DNA from: Psococerastis gibbosa
Lineage: Eukaryota; Arthropoda; Insecta; Psocodea; Psocidae
Reading direction: 5' to 3'
Assembly: GCA_963971405.1 (NCBI GenBank)
Contig: OZ020488.1
Span: 46,358,888 to 46,422,887 of the forward strand
Length of the DNA stretch: 64,000 nucleotides
The notes under the pieces were generated by a model. It was not told the origin of the DNA and did not search any database. It saw only the letters and a list, made by a program, of their open reading frames with translations. Position numbers and translations under genes: made by a program. Below, one piece after another: positions 1 to 11,110 of this stretch. Each line of letters begins with the position of its first letter. Position 1 is the first letter of the stretch.

Positions 1-561
1 ATTGGTCGAGGCGTTGTTGAGTTATGCGCTTACCAACATTTTGCGATTCAATTTTATATAATAGATTCCTATCTCAAGTTTTTATATCCTATTTTAGTTA
101 CTTACTTACTTTAGTTACCGAATGTATCTTTTATTGATTATAACGCAGATGAGACGAATACAGATTAATGACGAAAAATCTGCATTTGCTAATGTTCCTT
201 TGTATGTGAACTATGGATTCTGTTTTCCTGTTTTCCTGTTTGATAAAATATGTTAAAATAAAATAAAAAAATCATTCATTAAAATCTACCTACCCAAACC
301 AAATCATAATATGCAGTAAACCTGTGAAAAAAAGACATGTCTGCTAGGACACATGGTAGAAGTGAAACAAGTGAAAAAACTAATGGCAATCAAAATTTTT
401 ACTTGAAGTTTTACGGGTAGGTTTTCAAATTCGGCAAGCACATTAACAATCTGCCAAATTTCATCTGTCAAATTTCAAATTCGACAAGTACACTAACAAT
501 CTGCCCGTAAAACTTCAAATAAAAATGTTGTTGCTATTAGTTTTTTTTATTTTTTATTACA
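1..561. other. AT-rich sequence without gene
   Basis: No coding signal. A short imperfect tandem duplication around 420-515 repeats AAATTCGGCAAG and AACAATCTGCC, and the same stretch partly mirrors itself around 390-520. Nothing else recognised. Confidence 0.5.
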
Positions 562-734
562 TGCATAGCGTAGGTAGCGTAGAGGAAAAGTAGGGTCTGC
601 GGTATCTCCCTACACCTGATCGGCCAGGTCCAAAAGGGATTTTTGAAGTGAAAACTTCTTTAGGCGCACCACATACAGATTTTAGCAGAGTAGTAAGTTG
701 GGCTAGTTCGACTCGCGTCGCGAGACACGCTCGC

Positions 735-772
<38 letters not shown>

Positions 773-807
773 TGGTTGGACACAGTCCCAGGCCACGGTG
801 TGGGCCC

Positions 808-985
808 ATAGGACAGGGGGCCTCCTGATTATAGTGGATTCCGAACCACTTGGGAAACACAGTGAAGTCACACGATTAGTTCGGAGGTGACCAGGACAAG
901 TCCTACCATGTTTCCCTATCGGCACTGTGCACACTACCAAGTTATCTGCATCTTTGAACCTGCTCTGGTCCGCTGGATTCAACTT
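808..985 (-). repeat. Dispersed repeat A, copy 1 (inverted relative to copy 2)
   Basis: Reverse complement of 1540-1719 with scattered substitutions; both carry GGAAACA-GGTAGGACTTGTCCTGG-type sequence. The short frames in both copies translate similarly (NPADQSRFK, VGKHGRTCPGHLRT) but have no signal peptide, domain or long frame, so I treat this as a non-coding mobile sequence. A (TAG)n run sits at about 733-771. Confidence 0.7.
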
Positions 986-1144
986 GGTAAGGCGGCCGGC
1001 GCCACGCTCGCTAGAATGAAGAAAGAAAGAAATAGATAAGAAAGAAGATAGAGGGAACTGAACACTTCTTCAGGCGCACCACACACAGATTTTAACAGGG
1101 CAGTGATTGGGCTGGTTCGACACGCGACACAGGTGAACTGAACA

Positions 1145-1251
1145 CCCCATTTAAATTGTATGGGCGGGTTTAAAGCAACTTTTTGGGAAGATGTCAATTT
1201 AAATTATACCCATGTCTTCGTCTATTCTTCCTCTTTCTGGCCATGCTATAC
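1145..1251 (+). repeat. Dispersed repeat B, copy 1
   Basis: Direct repeat of 1996-2101, sharing GGGTTTAAAGCA and then ACCCATGTCTTCGTCTATTC. Its position between the inverted copies of repeat A suggests a rearranged or nested element. Confidence 0.7.
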
Positions 1252-1539
1252 CTGATGTGATAGGGGAAGGGGTTCGACGTTGGGGTGCGCCCAATTTTGC
1301 CGATTTTCGGCAAAAATAGGCCTGTTTCAGCAGCGTTTTATGAGGGGTTAATATCAATTTGAAATCTTCAAACTACTTTAGTTCTTTTCCACCTTTCTTA
1401 CTCTTTCAGACATATATTCAGTTTTACTATCCGCCTCTTCGTTCAGGCTCAGGTGAGTGTGTAAGTCATCCGTGTTTCGGCGGAAAACAGGTTCAGAGGG
1501 TGCATTTACCATTACATGCATAGAGTCGGCCACCATACC

Positions 1540-1719
1540 ATGTTGAATCCAGCGGACCAGAGCAGGTTCAAAGCTGCAGATAACTTGGTCGTGTGCACAG
1601 TGCCGGTAGGGAAACACGGTAGGACTTGTCCTGGTCACCTCCGAACTATTCGTGTGACTTTACTGCGTTTCCCAAGTGGTTCGGAGTCCACTATAATCAG
1701 GATGTCCACTGTCCTATGG
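1540..1719 (+). repeat. Dispersed repeat A, copy 2
   Basis: Inverted partner of 808-985. An ACT trinucleotide run follows at about 1793-1811. Together they form a large imperfect inverted repeat. Confidence 0.7.
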
Positions 1720-1995
1720 GCTGGCATAGGAGAGTCAAGTCGGGGTCGCTCTATGGGCCCAAATGAGGCCTAAGTCGTTATTAACCCGACGAACACTACT
1801 ACTACTACTACATGCATGGAGTAAAACAATTCCACAGCCTGCAATTTTCAACTGAAATGAATTTTTAATGTTTCATTATAAGGAGTATGAATTAAGGTTT
1901 CAAACGAATATAAATACATAGTTTAAAATGTACCCCTTCACCCATTAAGCACGAGTAGAACACAAAATTAGTAAACTGAGACGCATTTCCAGCAA

Positions 1996-2101
1996 TCCCA
2001 TTTGAATTGCATGGGTGGGTTTAAAGCAGATGTAGAAGGTCTATCTCAATTTAAATTATACCCATGTCTTCGTCTATTCTTCGTCTTTCAGGCCATGCTA
2101 T
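1996..2101 (+). repeat. Dispersed repeat B, copy 2
   Basis: Direct repeat of 1145-1251, same orientation, about 850 bases downstream. The intervening DNA has no gene. Confidence 0.7.
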
Positions 2102-2566
2102 ATTTGTGGTGATCAGGCGGGTAGTTCTTGCCATATGCGCAATGCAACAAAGGTCGCGCTGGAGCATGTGGTTAGTACGTCAGAAGGACTTTACTGCGTC
2201 TTTTTAGTATTTACTTAAAATTACTTTGGCCCGTTTATATTTTGTTATTCCTTGTGTCGTGTTAATTGCTATCTAGACATTTTTTAATGTTTTTTTTATA
2301 TAGTTTTAAGCTCTTATTCATAATGGTAATATCGTGCTGTGCATGTAATTGTACAAATAGGCAAGGTGCGACAAATGGTGCAGGAGGAAATATATTGTTT
2401 AAAAGGGATTGTAGAATTAAATGTAGATTGTAGAATACGAAAAAACTAAAATAAATAATTTGATTTATGTAGAATTTAATAAATATTAACTTTAATTTCT
2501 GACTTGTTTCTCATTCAATCTATGAACGCGATCCCCAATAATACTGCCTACATAATATTATTGCTT

Positions 2567-3420
2567 TCCAATTTATACGCAGTATAAGGAAAGCTTTGTG
2601 ATGGTCCAAATTTTTGATTCCGAGTTTTCAACGCATTTACACGTTTTTACGTGGTTTTTACGAAATGTCTGTCGGTCGCTCTGTCTGTCTGTCTGCATGA
2701 CTGTATGTATGTCTGTCTGTCTGTCTGTCTGTGCGTCGATTTCCGGGCTAACTACTCGGTCGATTTTGATGAAATTTTGCATGTAGGTTTAAAAAAATCA
2801 TACCTCGGGATCATTTTTTTAATTTGGGGCTAACTCAATTTGGGGGGGTTTTATTCTCAAAAAAACTCCAAAAAAAGTCTAAAAAAGTTATTTCACAAAA
2901 AACGGCTTCAACCATTTATTTTAAATTCACATATATTGTAGTAGTTAACTATGTTGATAAAATGCGGGGGGTAGCTTGCCCCTTCTGGGGGTAAAAAAAT
3001 AAAAATAACTAAATTTTCATGAGAAATGACTAAAAAATAATTTTTCTGTGAAACCTTTCTATCGATGATTTCTACTTTCAGGTATGTCTTAGGTGTTAAA
3101 TTGAGTAACGAAACCGGACAGGTTGCTTTCCCAGAAAAGTATTTGGTGTTGTACAAAAAAATGTTTTTTTTTTTTTTTTAAATGATAGAAAATTCACGCT
3201 CAAATGCATTGCGTGCCCTGCCAGTATTGCTGTGTGGTAATGTGTTGGTCTGGCCTATCTAGAATTTACCTCACCTCCAGTGACGTCAGGTGGACACCCT
3301 TCCCGAGATATCGGAAATTTAACCATAGGAAAATTATTTACCATGAAATTACTCATTTTCTCTATCTACTAATTTTGATAAATTGGAAAGCATGTTCGAG
3401 TAAACTCGGACCGGTTCTTT
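2567..3420 (-). repeat. LINE 3'-tail family, copy 1
   Basis: Starts at the hairpin-like terminus (CTTTCCAATTTATAC, then GTATAAGGAAAG), carries a (GTCT)n tract near 2680-2735 and runs to GGACCGGTTCTTT. Closely similar to 53209-54050, where the same sequence continues into a reverse-transcriptase C-terminal ORF. I infer this is a 5'-truncated copy of that LINE's 3' end. Confidence 0.75.
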
Positions 3421-6095
3421 ACTACGGCTATACATATAAATTGATTGGGATTGCCAATGAAGTTTTCACTTCTGCCGTGCGGTCTTAAGCACACACTCGG
3501 TTTTTTTTAATTGCAGTGGTCATAATTTTTCCATGAATTTGATAATTCGGTATATTTCTATCACTTATCGGTTACCATAAGTAAAATTAAAATAAAATAA
3601 AAACAGCTCTTAGTATAGAATATATGTATGAAGATCAATAATTCTTTAGAGCTCGAATTGGCTAATAATTAATTTCTTATAGCTTGGGTACATTGAATTA
3701 AATAAAACATTAAATCTAACGGAATTTGGTGTGATCCAGGGGATTCCTCTAAAGCATCAGATAAGGCAACAACTGCGTGGATTGTATAGCAATCCAATTT
3801 AATGATTATTGTTATTTTGCTGGAAGTATTTGGTATATTGCCAATTGGGAGGCTCGTTATGTCGTTACTTAGCAGCTGAAATATGACACGCTAATGGCCA
3901 CTTTTCCCCAAAAGGTACTAATTATTCAAACATCCGAAAAGAAATGTCGGTTTGCACAGCACATGGGCACAAGAGCGGCCGCGATACACTACCGTCAGCC
4001 AGGTCACTCCGCACCTGCGCACATCAACATTTACAAAATGTATTTATTGTTTATATGTCATTTCTATTTTACACCTTTTTTCCACTTTAGCACTGTGAGA
4101 AAATTGTGATTATCCAAAATATTTGCCAATCTTGTGGATGGTAGTTGAAATAACGTCATTCATCATTTGGTTTACCGCTAGTTATTCACATTCCATGTCA
4201 TAATTATCAATGCACAATTTTATGCAATAGAATAGGCTAAATTAAAGAATAAAAAAAACAAGCTGACAACGCCCGCTTTGGTCGCGGGCTCCAAAAAGGT
4301 CCGAATAACTTGCATATGAATTAATTAATTGAGCTCGTTCGTGTAAATTGTAAATTGTTTGCGGCTAACCACGGCCAAATAATAAAAGAACAGACTTCTG
4401 ATGACTGCATCATTAACCTCTTAACGGCTACATCACGCAACCTGCATGTATAGCCACCATCATGGATTTCTAAATAAAACGGTCATTACTGCTTATGTTG
4501 CTGTAAAAGTCAGTTATTAAACGAACGAAAACCAGCAGGTAACCTTTCTTGTGTATAATGGTAATACTAGTACTTATTAGTTGCATTAGTGCATTACCAT
4601 CTTCTCCTCCGGTTGAGAAAGTCTCAAATTGTCGCTAAGTTGTAACTGTGCTCGAGGGTTCCCTCGGTTGATGGTAGTACTTAACTATAGTCACAAAGTT
4701 AATTTTTTTAAACGTTTATTTGTGTTTTATTTTAACTCTTGTTTAAATAACAAGTTTAAATGGAAAAAATTTATTTATTTTTTATTTATTTTTTATTTAT
4801 ATTTAATACTACGAGTAAACATAATAATTAACTTAGCTTGTGTTGGGATATTTGCTGTTCGATATATAATGTGGTTTAAGTGGAGGACGGAGCGGCCCGG
4901 CGTGCGGTAGCGTAGGGCCAATTATCGCCGAAATCGGGTTGCCGTTTATCCGGAATCGCTGTGCCAAAATGCAGCTGGAGGGGATCCGACCCAGTTCACG
5001 TGCGGACCACCCTCCATGCACAGGCCGAGCATGTACGCTAATTCCACTTCTCTAGTCCGCAAATCAGGCCACCAAAACACCAAAAACAAAACCCAATACT
5101 GCTGACAGTCTCCCACCAGTCACCAGGAACACAATGTTTATATAAGCGCATTCGCCCATCTTGATTGCTGGTTATCTCACACAATGCAAAGCAAGTGAAA
5201 AATCCCTAAAATACAATATAATTTTATGTAACATTTATACGGGTAGAACCCGCGCGGTTGATGCTGTTGCCAGGACTTGTTGCCCCCATTAAATTTCAAT
5301 TAGTACTCCACTTAATACAATGTATGATATTTCAAACGTTGCCAGTTTCGAATCGTTGTACTGACATGATGAATGAATTTAAAATTAAAATTGCCTTGTG
5401 CAACGGGAAATGTTAATTTGTGCGCTAACCACACGTGCTATAGTCGCACCTAACCTATATCGTACCTTTTATACACGAATGCTCTGCACTTAGCCAAGCA
5501 TGAACTGAATGCGTAGAATTTGCAGTGGCCGACTTTTGTGAGCTACTCCTCTGTTTGGTTATTGTCAACCCAGCTCTTGAAAATATAGCCTGTCGGCTGA
5601 CCTGGCTGTGCCAGCAAATTTTCCGTCCACATAGATCGCTTCTTATTTGCCTCGTTCCGTCCATGTCGCGTCTCGTTTCTGTCAGCAAACCCCAGATTAT
5701 TCGTATATTCACACGACTGAATTAAAATCAGTCTGATATTAATATTATCAGTAAAGAACACTTTATCGACTATCGTGTGTTTTAGTGCAATATTAATTCA
5801 TGTGAGACAAATTTTGAACAAGGAGGTACTAGCTTCTTTTACAACAAATGATGGATACATGAAAATATGAGGTAACTTTAAACTTCCCCCCCCCCCCTCC
5901 AAACAACAATCCTAGATCCGCTGATGGGTGCGGTGTAGATAAACCACTAGTAGTGCATACATATCTATAGCCGTACAATTGTAGTCGCGGCGGTGACTAG
6001 TGTGGATTGTACGTAGTGGCGGCTCGTTTGGCTGGGCTGATGTCGGGTGCCGTTGTGTTGATTGATGCAGAGTTACTGGGTCACTCCGTGTCCTT
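3421..6095. other. Region without recognised gene
   Basis: AT-rich. Short open frames lack domains. A moderately GC-rich patch lies near 4885-5035 and a C-run at 5887-5898 followed by CCTAGATCCGC, resembling the end of the hAT-like family seen at 51.6 kb. No gene supported. Confidence 0.5.
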
Positions 6096-6250
6096 CATCG
6101 GCCAAGTTCACGTAACAACACTCAGCTCAGTCGTCCGGTCTCAACACCTGCGCAGTCATTCCTTCATTTCCGTCTCACCCCTTCATCGGCTAAGTTCACG
6201 TAACAAAACTCAGCTCAGTCGTCCAGTTGATGTGCCAACACCTGCGATGT
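6096..6250 (+). repeat. Tandem duplication of about 88 bases
   Basis: The phrases AAGTTCACGTAACAA and CTCAGCTCAGTCGTCC occur twice, 88 bases apart, followed by a short (TCATTG)n run near 6259-6283. The open frame through it is likely fortuitous. Confidence 0.65.
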
Positions 6251-6639
6251 CACTACTTGTTCATTGTCATTGTCATTGTCACTCTTTCGTCATGTAATGC
6301 ACTAAGCTGGTTTCAGGTTCATGTCTGAAGTTGAGGGCTGAGTAATGAGTTGACATAGAAGGCGAGGGGGCGGGGGCGGGGGTGGTGTTAGGTATTACAT
6401 TAAGTTGACATGCTGGGCAAGCCTCGGGCGACTAATGGTCCATGAAACAAACCAGTATGTCACCTTACAGTACGTATACACTGACAGCTGTCACTTTAAT
6501 ATTACGATTGCTGCTAGTAAAAGGAAAGGCAACAAATTAACGACATTGCACACCATGGTTGGATCCTCTAAATCAAATGTCTCAGAAATATTATACGTAG
6601 ATCGTGGCAGAAGAAGAAATGTTCCGTAAGCATACAATG

Positions 6640-7304
6640 TCTTACCCAAAGCACAGAATTGATCGATGGGATTACATATTCCAGAACGGGCAGACCAATA
6701 CATTAGAACATAGTAATAGTGGCAGGGCACGCAATGTATTCGAGCGTGAATTTTCCATAATTAATTCGAAAAATAATTCTTTGCACAAAACTAAATCTTT
6801 TTTAGCAATGTAAACTGTTCAGTTTTGTTACTCTATTTAGCACCTAAAACATAGCTGCAGGTAGAAATCATCGATAAAAAGGTTCCGCAGAAAAATTATT
6901 TTTTTATTAATTTTTATGAAAATTGAGTTATTTTTATAATTTCACCCCCAGAAGCAAACTATCAAGGGGCAAGCGACCCACCGAGTTTTATTAACATTAA
7001 TAACGACTACAATATATGTGAATCTAAAAGAAATCGTTGGAGCCGTTTTTGAGAAATAATGTTATTAGACCTTTTTTTTTTAGAATAAAACCCCCAAAAT
7101 TGAGTTAGCCCAAATTAAAAAAAAAATCCCGAGATATGATATGCCAAATTTCATCCAAATCGACCGAAATCGAAGACATTTCGAAAAAAAGAACACTTTT
7201 TTGTTGTCCTGGGATTTCAAAACATATAAATTCGTTGAAACCTCGGAGTCGAAAATTTTGACCATCACAAAGCTTTCCTTACACTACGTATAAATAGAAA
7301 AGCA
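6640..7304 (+). repeat. LINE 3'-tail family, copy 2
   Basis: Reverse-oriented copy of the 2567-3420 repeat, 5'-truncated. It includes AAGCAAACTATCAAGGGGCA and ends AGCTTTCCTTACACTACGTA followed by TAAATAGAAAAGCAATG. Confidence 0.75.
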
Positions 7305-8689
7305 ATGATTTCTTACGAAACATCCATCGGAGAGCTGTCAATTAATATCACAGCCACTACAACAAATGCTCCTCAACATTTTGGTACATGATATATGCCC
7401 GTGTCTAACATCATTAGTCATAATTATGGACCTTGATTTGTAAAAAACAACGGAAAGTGGGGGTGTCCGGAGCCAACTTAATACACAGGATTAGAAGTCG
7501 TCGAAAGGAAAACTCCACTATCCGGATTTACAGATAAACTTGATTTTGTTTAAAAATATTTTGGCCGCTTTGCTGTGAATGCATTAATTGCGTGTATAAG
7601 TGGCTCGAGTAAGCCAATTTTAGACATAACTTATTTGCTGATGTTTGTTTTGTTAATTTCAAGTGATATCAATAATTGATATCACAATTAGGCCTATTGT
7701 ATTGTTTATCTTATTGATAAATCTAATTTATTCTGAATCTGATTGTGAGAGACAGATGAGTTGTTAAAAGTGTATAGCTAGACATGACCGTGGCATTCCC
7801 AGCCGACTGAATCCTCTGAAATTCGATAGTTTGGGCCAGAAAGGGTTGCGTGACCTTGGGGCAGACAGAGGGGCGGCCACATATCATCGCACCATCCAAC
7901 CCTAACGAGTTCCCCAATTTTCTCCCCTCGTTAGCTTTAGCATCAGTTATTTCATGATAAAACAAATTAAATTAAGGATGCAAACTCAGGCGCGGCTCAA
8001 GAAATTTTTCACAGGGGGGAGAAGAAAGTAAAATTTGAGAATTTTGCTTGGAAATCCTCCCTTATGCGATTAGTAATTACTGCTTTCTTTACAGCGCAAC
8101 ACTGTCCCAATTTATAAAAGCATCAGACAAATCTTACAGTTAAGTTATACGTAATATAACAACAGAGTGATCAACCAGTACATGTCATATTTTTTATGGA
8201 GTCAAAATAAAATAAAATTAGTATAAAAAATAAAATAAATTCCGTATTGTAATTTAGTAATAGCAGTTTTAGATATTTATGTATTAGTAAAGTGAATAAG
8301 GAGTGGGATTGGCTATAACACCACCCATTGCAATTAAATAATTGAGCTAGGGACATATTTAGGCTGTGACTATTTTCCTTATCCTAAATTATTAAATTGA
8401 TCAATGAAACAATTGCATTGTCCAATTTCAGTAGACCAATGTGCACAGAAATTTTATGACAGTCAATAATACAATACCCCGTTGTCAAATTATAGCCAAA
8501 TGACTGGGAGCTCCCAAAGGGAAATTTTTTGTTAAAACTGGCGCTAAGCCGTAGAATTTTACGCATTTTGAAAGCAGTGATGTTAGGTTCAACACATCAA
8601 GATTCATACGTATTTAACTGAAAACGGCTCTCCGAGTGAAATATTTTGGGAAAATATAGTCCTGAAATATTGGAGTTTTAAGCACATCC

Positions 8690-10015
8690 CTAGACAACCT
8701 TAAAAAAATACTGTTGGGTTTTGTTACTCTATTCAACACCTGAAACATATCTCAAGTTAAAAAGCATCGATAGAAAGGCTCCAAAGAAAAAGTATATTTT
8801 TAGTAATTATTCATGAAAATTGATTTTTTATTTTTGCTCCCAAAAGAAAACTATTAAGGGGCAAACAACCTATTGGGTTTTGTTTACATTAATAACGACT
8901 ATAACATGCGATATATGTGAATTTAAAGAAAGTAGCTGGAGCTGTTTTTGAGAAAAAAATAATTTGCCGTTTTTTGGGTTTTGGTGGCTGCATCTCCCCA
9001 AAATAAAAAAAATGGTGCCCCTACATGATGTTTCTGAACCTACCTAGGAACCTGCCTAATTTCCTCAACAGACAGACAGACCAAGTCCAAGTGACCAACA
9101 GACAGTGCCGGATTAACCCCTGGGGGGGGGGGGCACAAGATATGGGGGCCGTGGGTGCAAACCAGAGGCGGACGAGGCGGTCCCAGACCTCATGAAAGGG
9201 GGAGGCACTTGTCAGTGTCGTAATGATAGGTTTTCGAAGAGGGCAATGTATAATTTGACGCCTCTCCACCCATTTGGATAAAGTGTATAAAATGGGGATG
9301 GGTTCGGAGGATATGAACCCGGGAGTTTCCCACGGGGGGAGAAATTTAGCGAAAACAGACCTGAAATAATTTGATTTTACACATTTTGATTGCAGTAACT
9401 TGAATTTGACTGAGATTTTACAGACAATTAATATAATTGCTAACAAGGTGGGTCCGGGGGTTTCCCCCGGGTGAATGTTTTTTGAAAAATAAGGCTGAAA
9501 TATTGAGGTTTTATACATTTTGAAAGCAACAATAAGGATAAAAATTACAGGGAATTAATGTGATTGGGAACAGGGGGGTCGGGGGTCTCCCCCGGGAGAA
9601 AATTATTGAAAAATAGGGCTGAAATAGTGGGGTTTTATGCATTTTGAGTGCAGTAACACTTAGATGGCAAAGAATATAACTTCCTTCCAAGGGGGGGGGG
9701 GGGGCGATAGCAGGTCGCTTCGTCAGCCCCTGGTGCAACCCCCTCTGAAATTCATAAATCTACCAGCATTGCAGCAAAAAGAAAAACAATATTTCCCGCC
9801 AATTTTAAAACTTTTAGTTTTTTTATATTTTTACCCAAAAATTTCTCATTCTGAGGGGGCCCGAATTTTAGGCATTTCTGGGGGGGGGCGGGGGTCTGTG
9901 CCCCAAGTGCCCATGGGTTAATCCGGCACTGCCAACAGACATAACATCGTTCCTGGGACCTTAAAAGGTTTAAATCCACTGAAATTTCGACCAACACAAA
10001 GCTTGTCTTATACTA
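8690..10015 (+). repeat. LINE 3'-tail family, copy 3, split by a hAT-like insertion
   Basis: Left part to 9102 and right part from 9932 match the LINE tail, interrupted by 9103-9931. Ends near AAGCTTGTCTTATACTACTA. A duplicated target CCAACAGA flanks the insertion. Confidence 0.75.
9103..9931. mobile_element. Non-autonomous hAT-like transposon with 8-bp target duplication
   Basis: Perfect 17-base terminal inverted repeats: CAGTGCCGGATTAACCC at the left, its complement at the right. They are flanked by the 8-bp direct repeat CCAACAGA at 9095-9102 and 9932-9939. CAG ends and an 8-bp duplication are hAT hallmarks. Inside are G-runs near both ends and a tandem unit of about 140 bases carrying a CCCCCGGG word and TTTTATGCATTTTGA-like phrases. 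No transposase frame, so mobilisation in trans is assumed. Confidence 0.85.
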
Positions 10016-10436
10016 CTAGGCTTACAATTTTCGAATCCATTCATTGTAGGCTATTCTTGTTTACAATACACCTACATATAGTACAATAATTGATTCTCAT
10101 TTACTACCACATATTGACAATTCCGATGAATGCGGCATGAAGGTTTTGACGTTTGGCGTTTTCCCTAAAGCCAGATTTTCTATGATATAGAGAAAGTACG
10201 TATACCGTAGGCTGCCATATTTAAATCTGGAAATTGTCCGAACTTATTTAAAGTGAAAACAAAAATGATTAAGTAAGGAAGGTAACTGAGAAGCACACAG
10301 GTGGCGGCCGGTTGGCTTTGGACACAAGCCAAGGCGGGACAATGGCTCCGCCAGCCCACCTACAATTATTATGAAATAACACAATTGCCGCATTTTACGC
10401 TGTTACATTAAAAATACCAACAGGTTCAATATTTCA

Positions 10437-10706
10437 ATGAATGGGCCCCAAGAAAGTAAGAGTCCGACAATAAGTCTCTTTTTGCGGGAAACAGGCGCGA
10501 GTGCCACTTATGAAGATGTCCGGCCACCTATGCTTAGCCTGCGGGGGGCGCGGCCATTTCTCCGAGATGAGTGCGGAGAAAGGGGCTGCGAGGCTGTGCG
10601 CGGGTCAGTCATTAGCTGTGGAGCCGCTGCCTCAGTCGCGAGTGCCTGTGACCAGTGCGTGAGGATAACATACACTACTACCACACACCCCTCAACAATA
10701 ACTCAG
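10437..10706 (+). promoter_or_regulatory. GC-rich island, candidate promoter and non-coding first exon of ZP-1
   Basis: This is a CpG-rich island in AT-rich surroundings. It contains two arthropod-type initiator words TCAGTC (near 10605 and 10632) and ends in AACTCAG followed by GTACAATAG, a reasonable splice donor at 10707. The acceptor at 20909 requires an upstream exon, and this is the best plus-strand candidate I see within 10.5 kb. The 92-codon open frame here looks fortuitous. The link to ZP-1 is inference. Confidence 0.33.
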
Positions 10707-10899
10707 GTACAATAGTTTCTTATTCAATTCTGTCTCCTATAACTACAACTCCATCTACAGTAGGTCTACTTACTTTCTTTTGCAAAGCGAAGCCCTAATT
10801 GGCTCTCTGGCTATCACTTATATGAATGCCCAAAATGGTATGTCCCACTGTTACCATCCTTCCAAGTGAGATTGACGAAGACGGTTTAAGAGCAAATGG

Positions 10900-11110
10900 G
10901 ACTCGAAGTTAAAGTCAAATATCTCATGAAATTTTGATCGTAGAGATGAGATGTCAAAACGTAGGTGAAAACATGTTCCCATACATTTTGGTATATGTAC
11001 ATAATGTGGGCGTCACTAAGATCGTTCGACTACAATTGAACTTGATTTGTAAAAAAATACATAAACTGTGGCAAATTGGTGTTAATGACGACCACATACT
11101 ATGTATCAAA
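10900..11110. repeat. Dispersed repeat C, copy 1
   Basis: Shares phrases such as GATCGTAGAG and AACTTGATTTGTAAAAA with about 7350-7470, 20515-20830 and 24040-24270. Identity of the element is unknown. Confidence 0.5.

Noticed and set aside
734..982. Small frames with poly-Tyr or poly-Leu tracts
   Set aside because: Translations of a TAG trinucleotide run within repeat A.
2598..2833. Cysteine- and serine-rich small peptides
   Set aside because: Produced by the GTCT tandem repeat inside the LINE tail.
9021..9518. Minus-strand open frame of 165 codons
   Set aside because: Crosses the boundary of a LINE tail and a hAT-like insertion; no known domain and low-complexity content.
10437..10715. 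Open frame of 92 codons in the GC island
   Set aside because: No domain or signal peptide; more likely open because of GC content. Kept only as a promoter or exon candidate.
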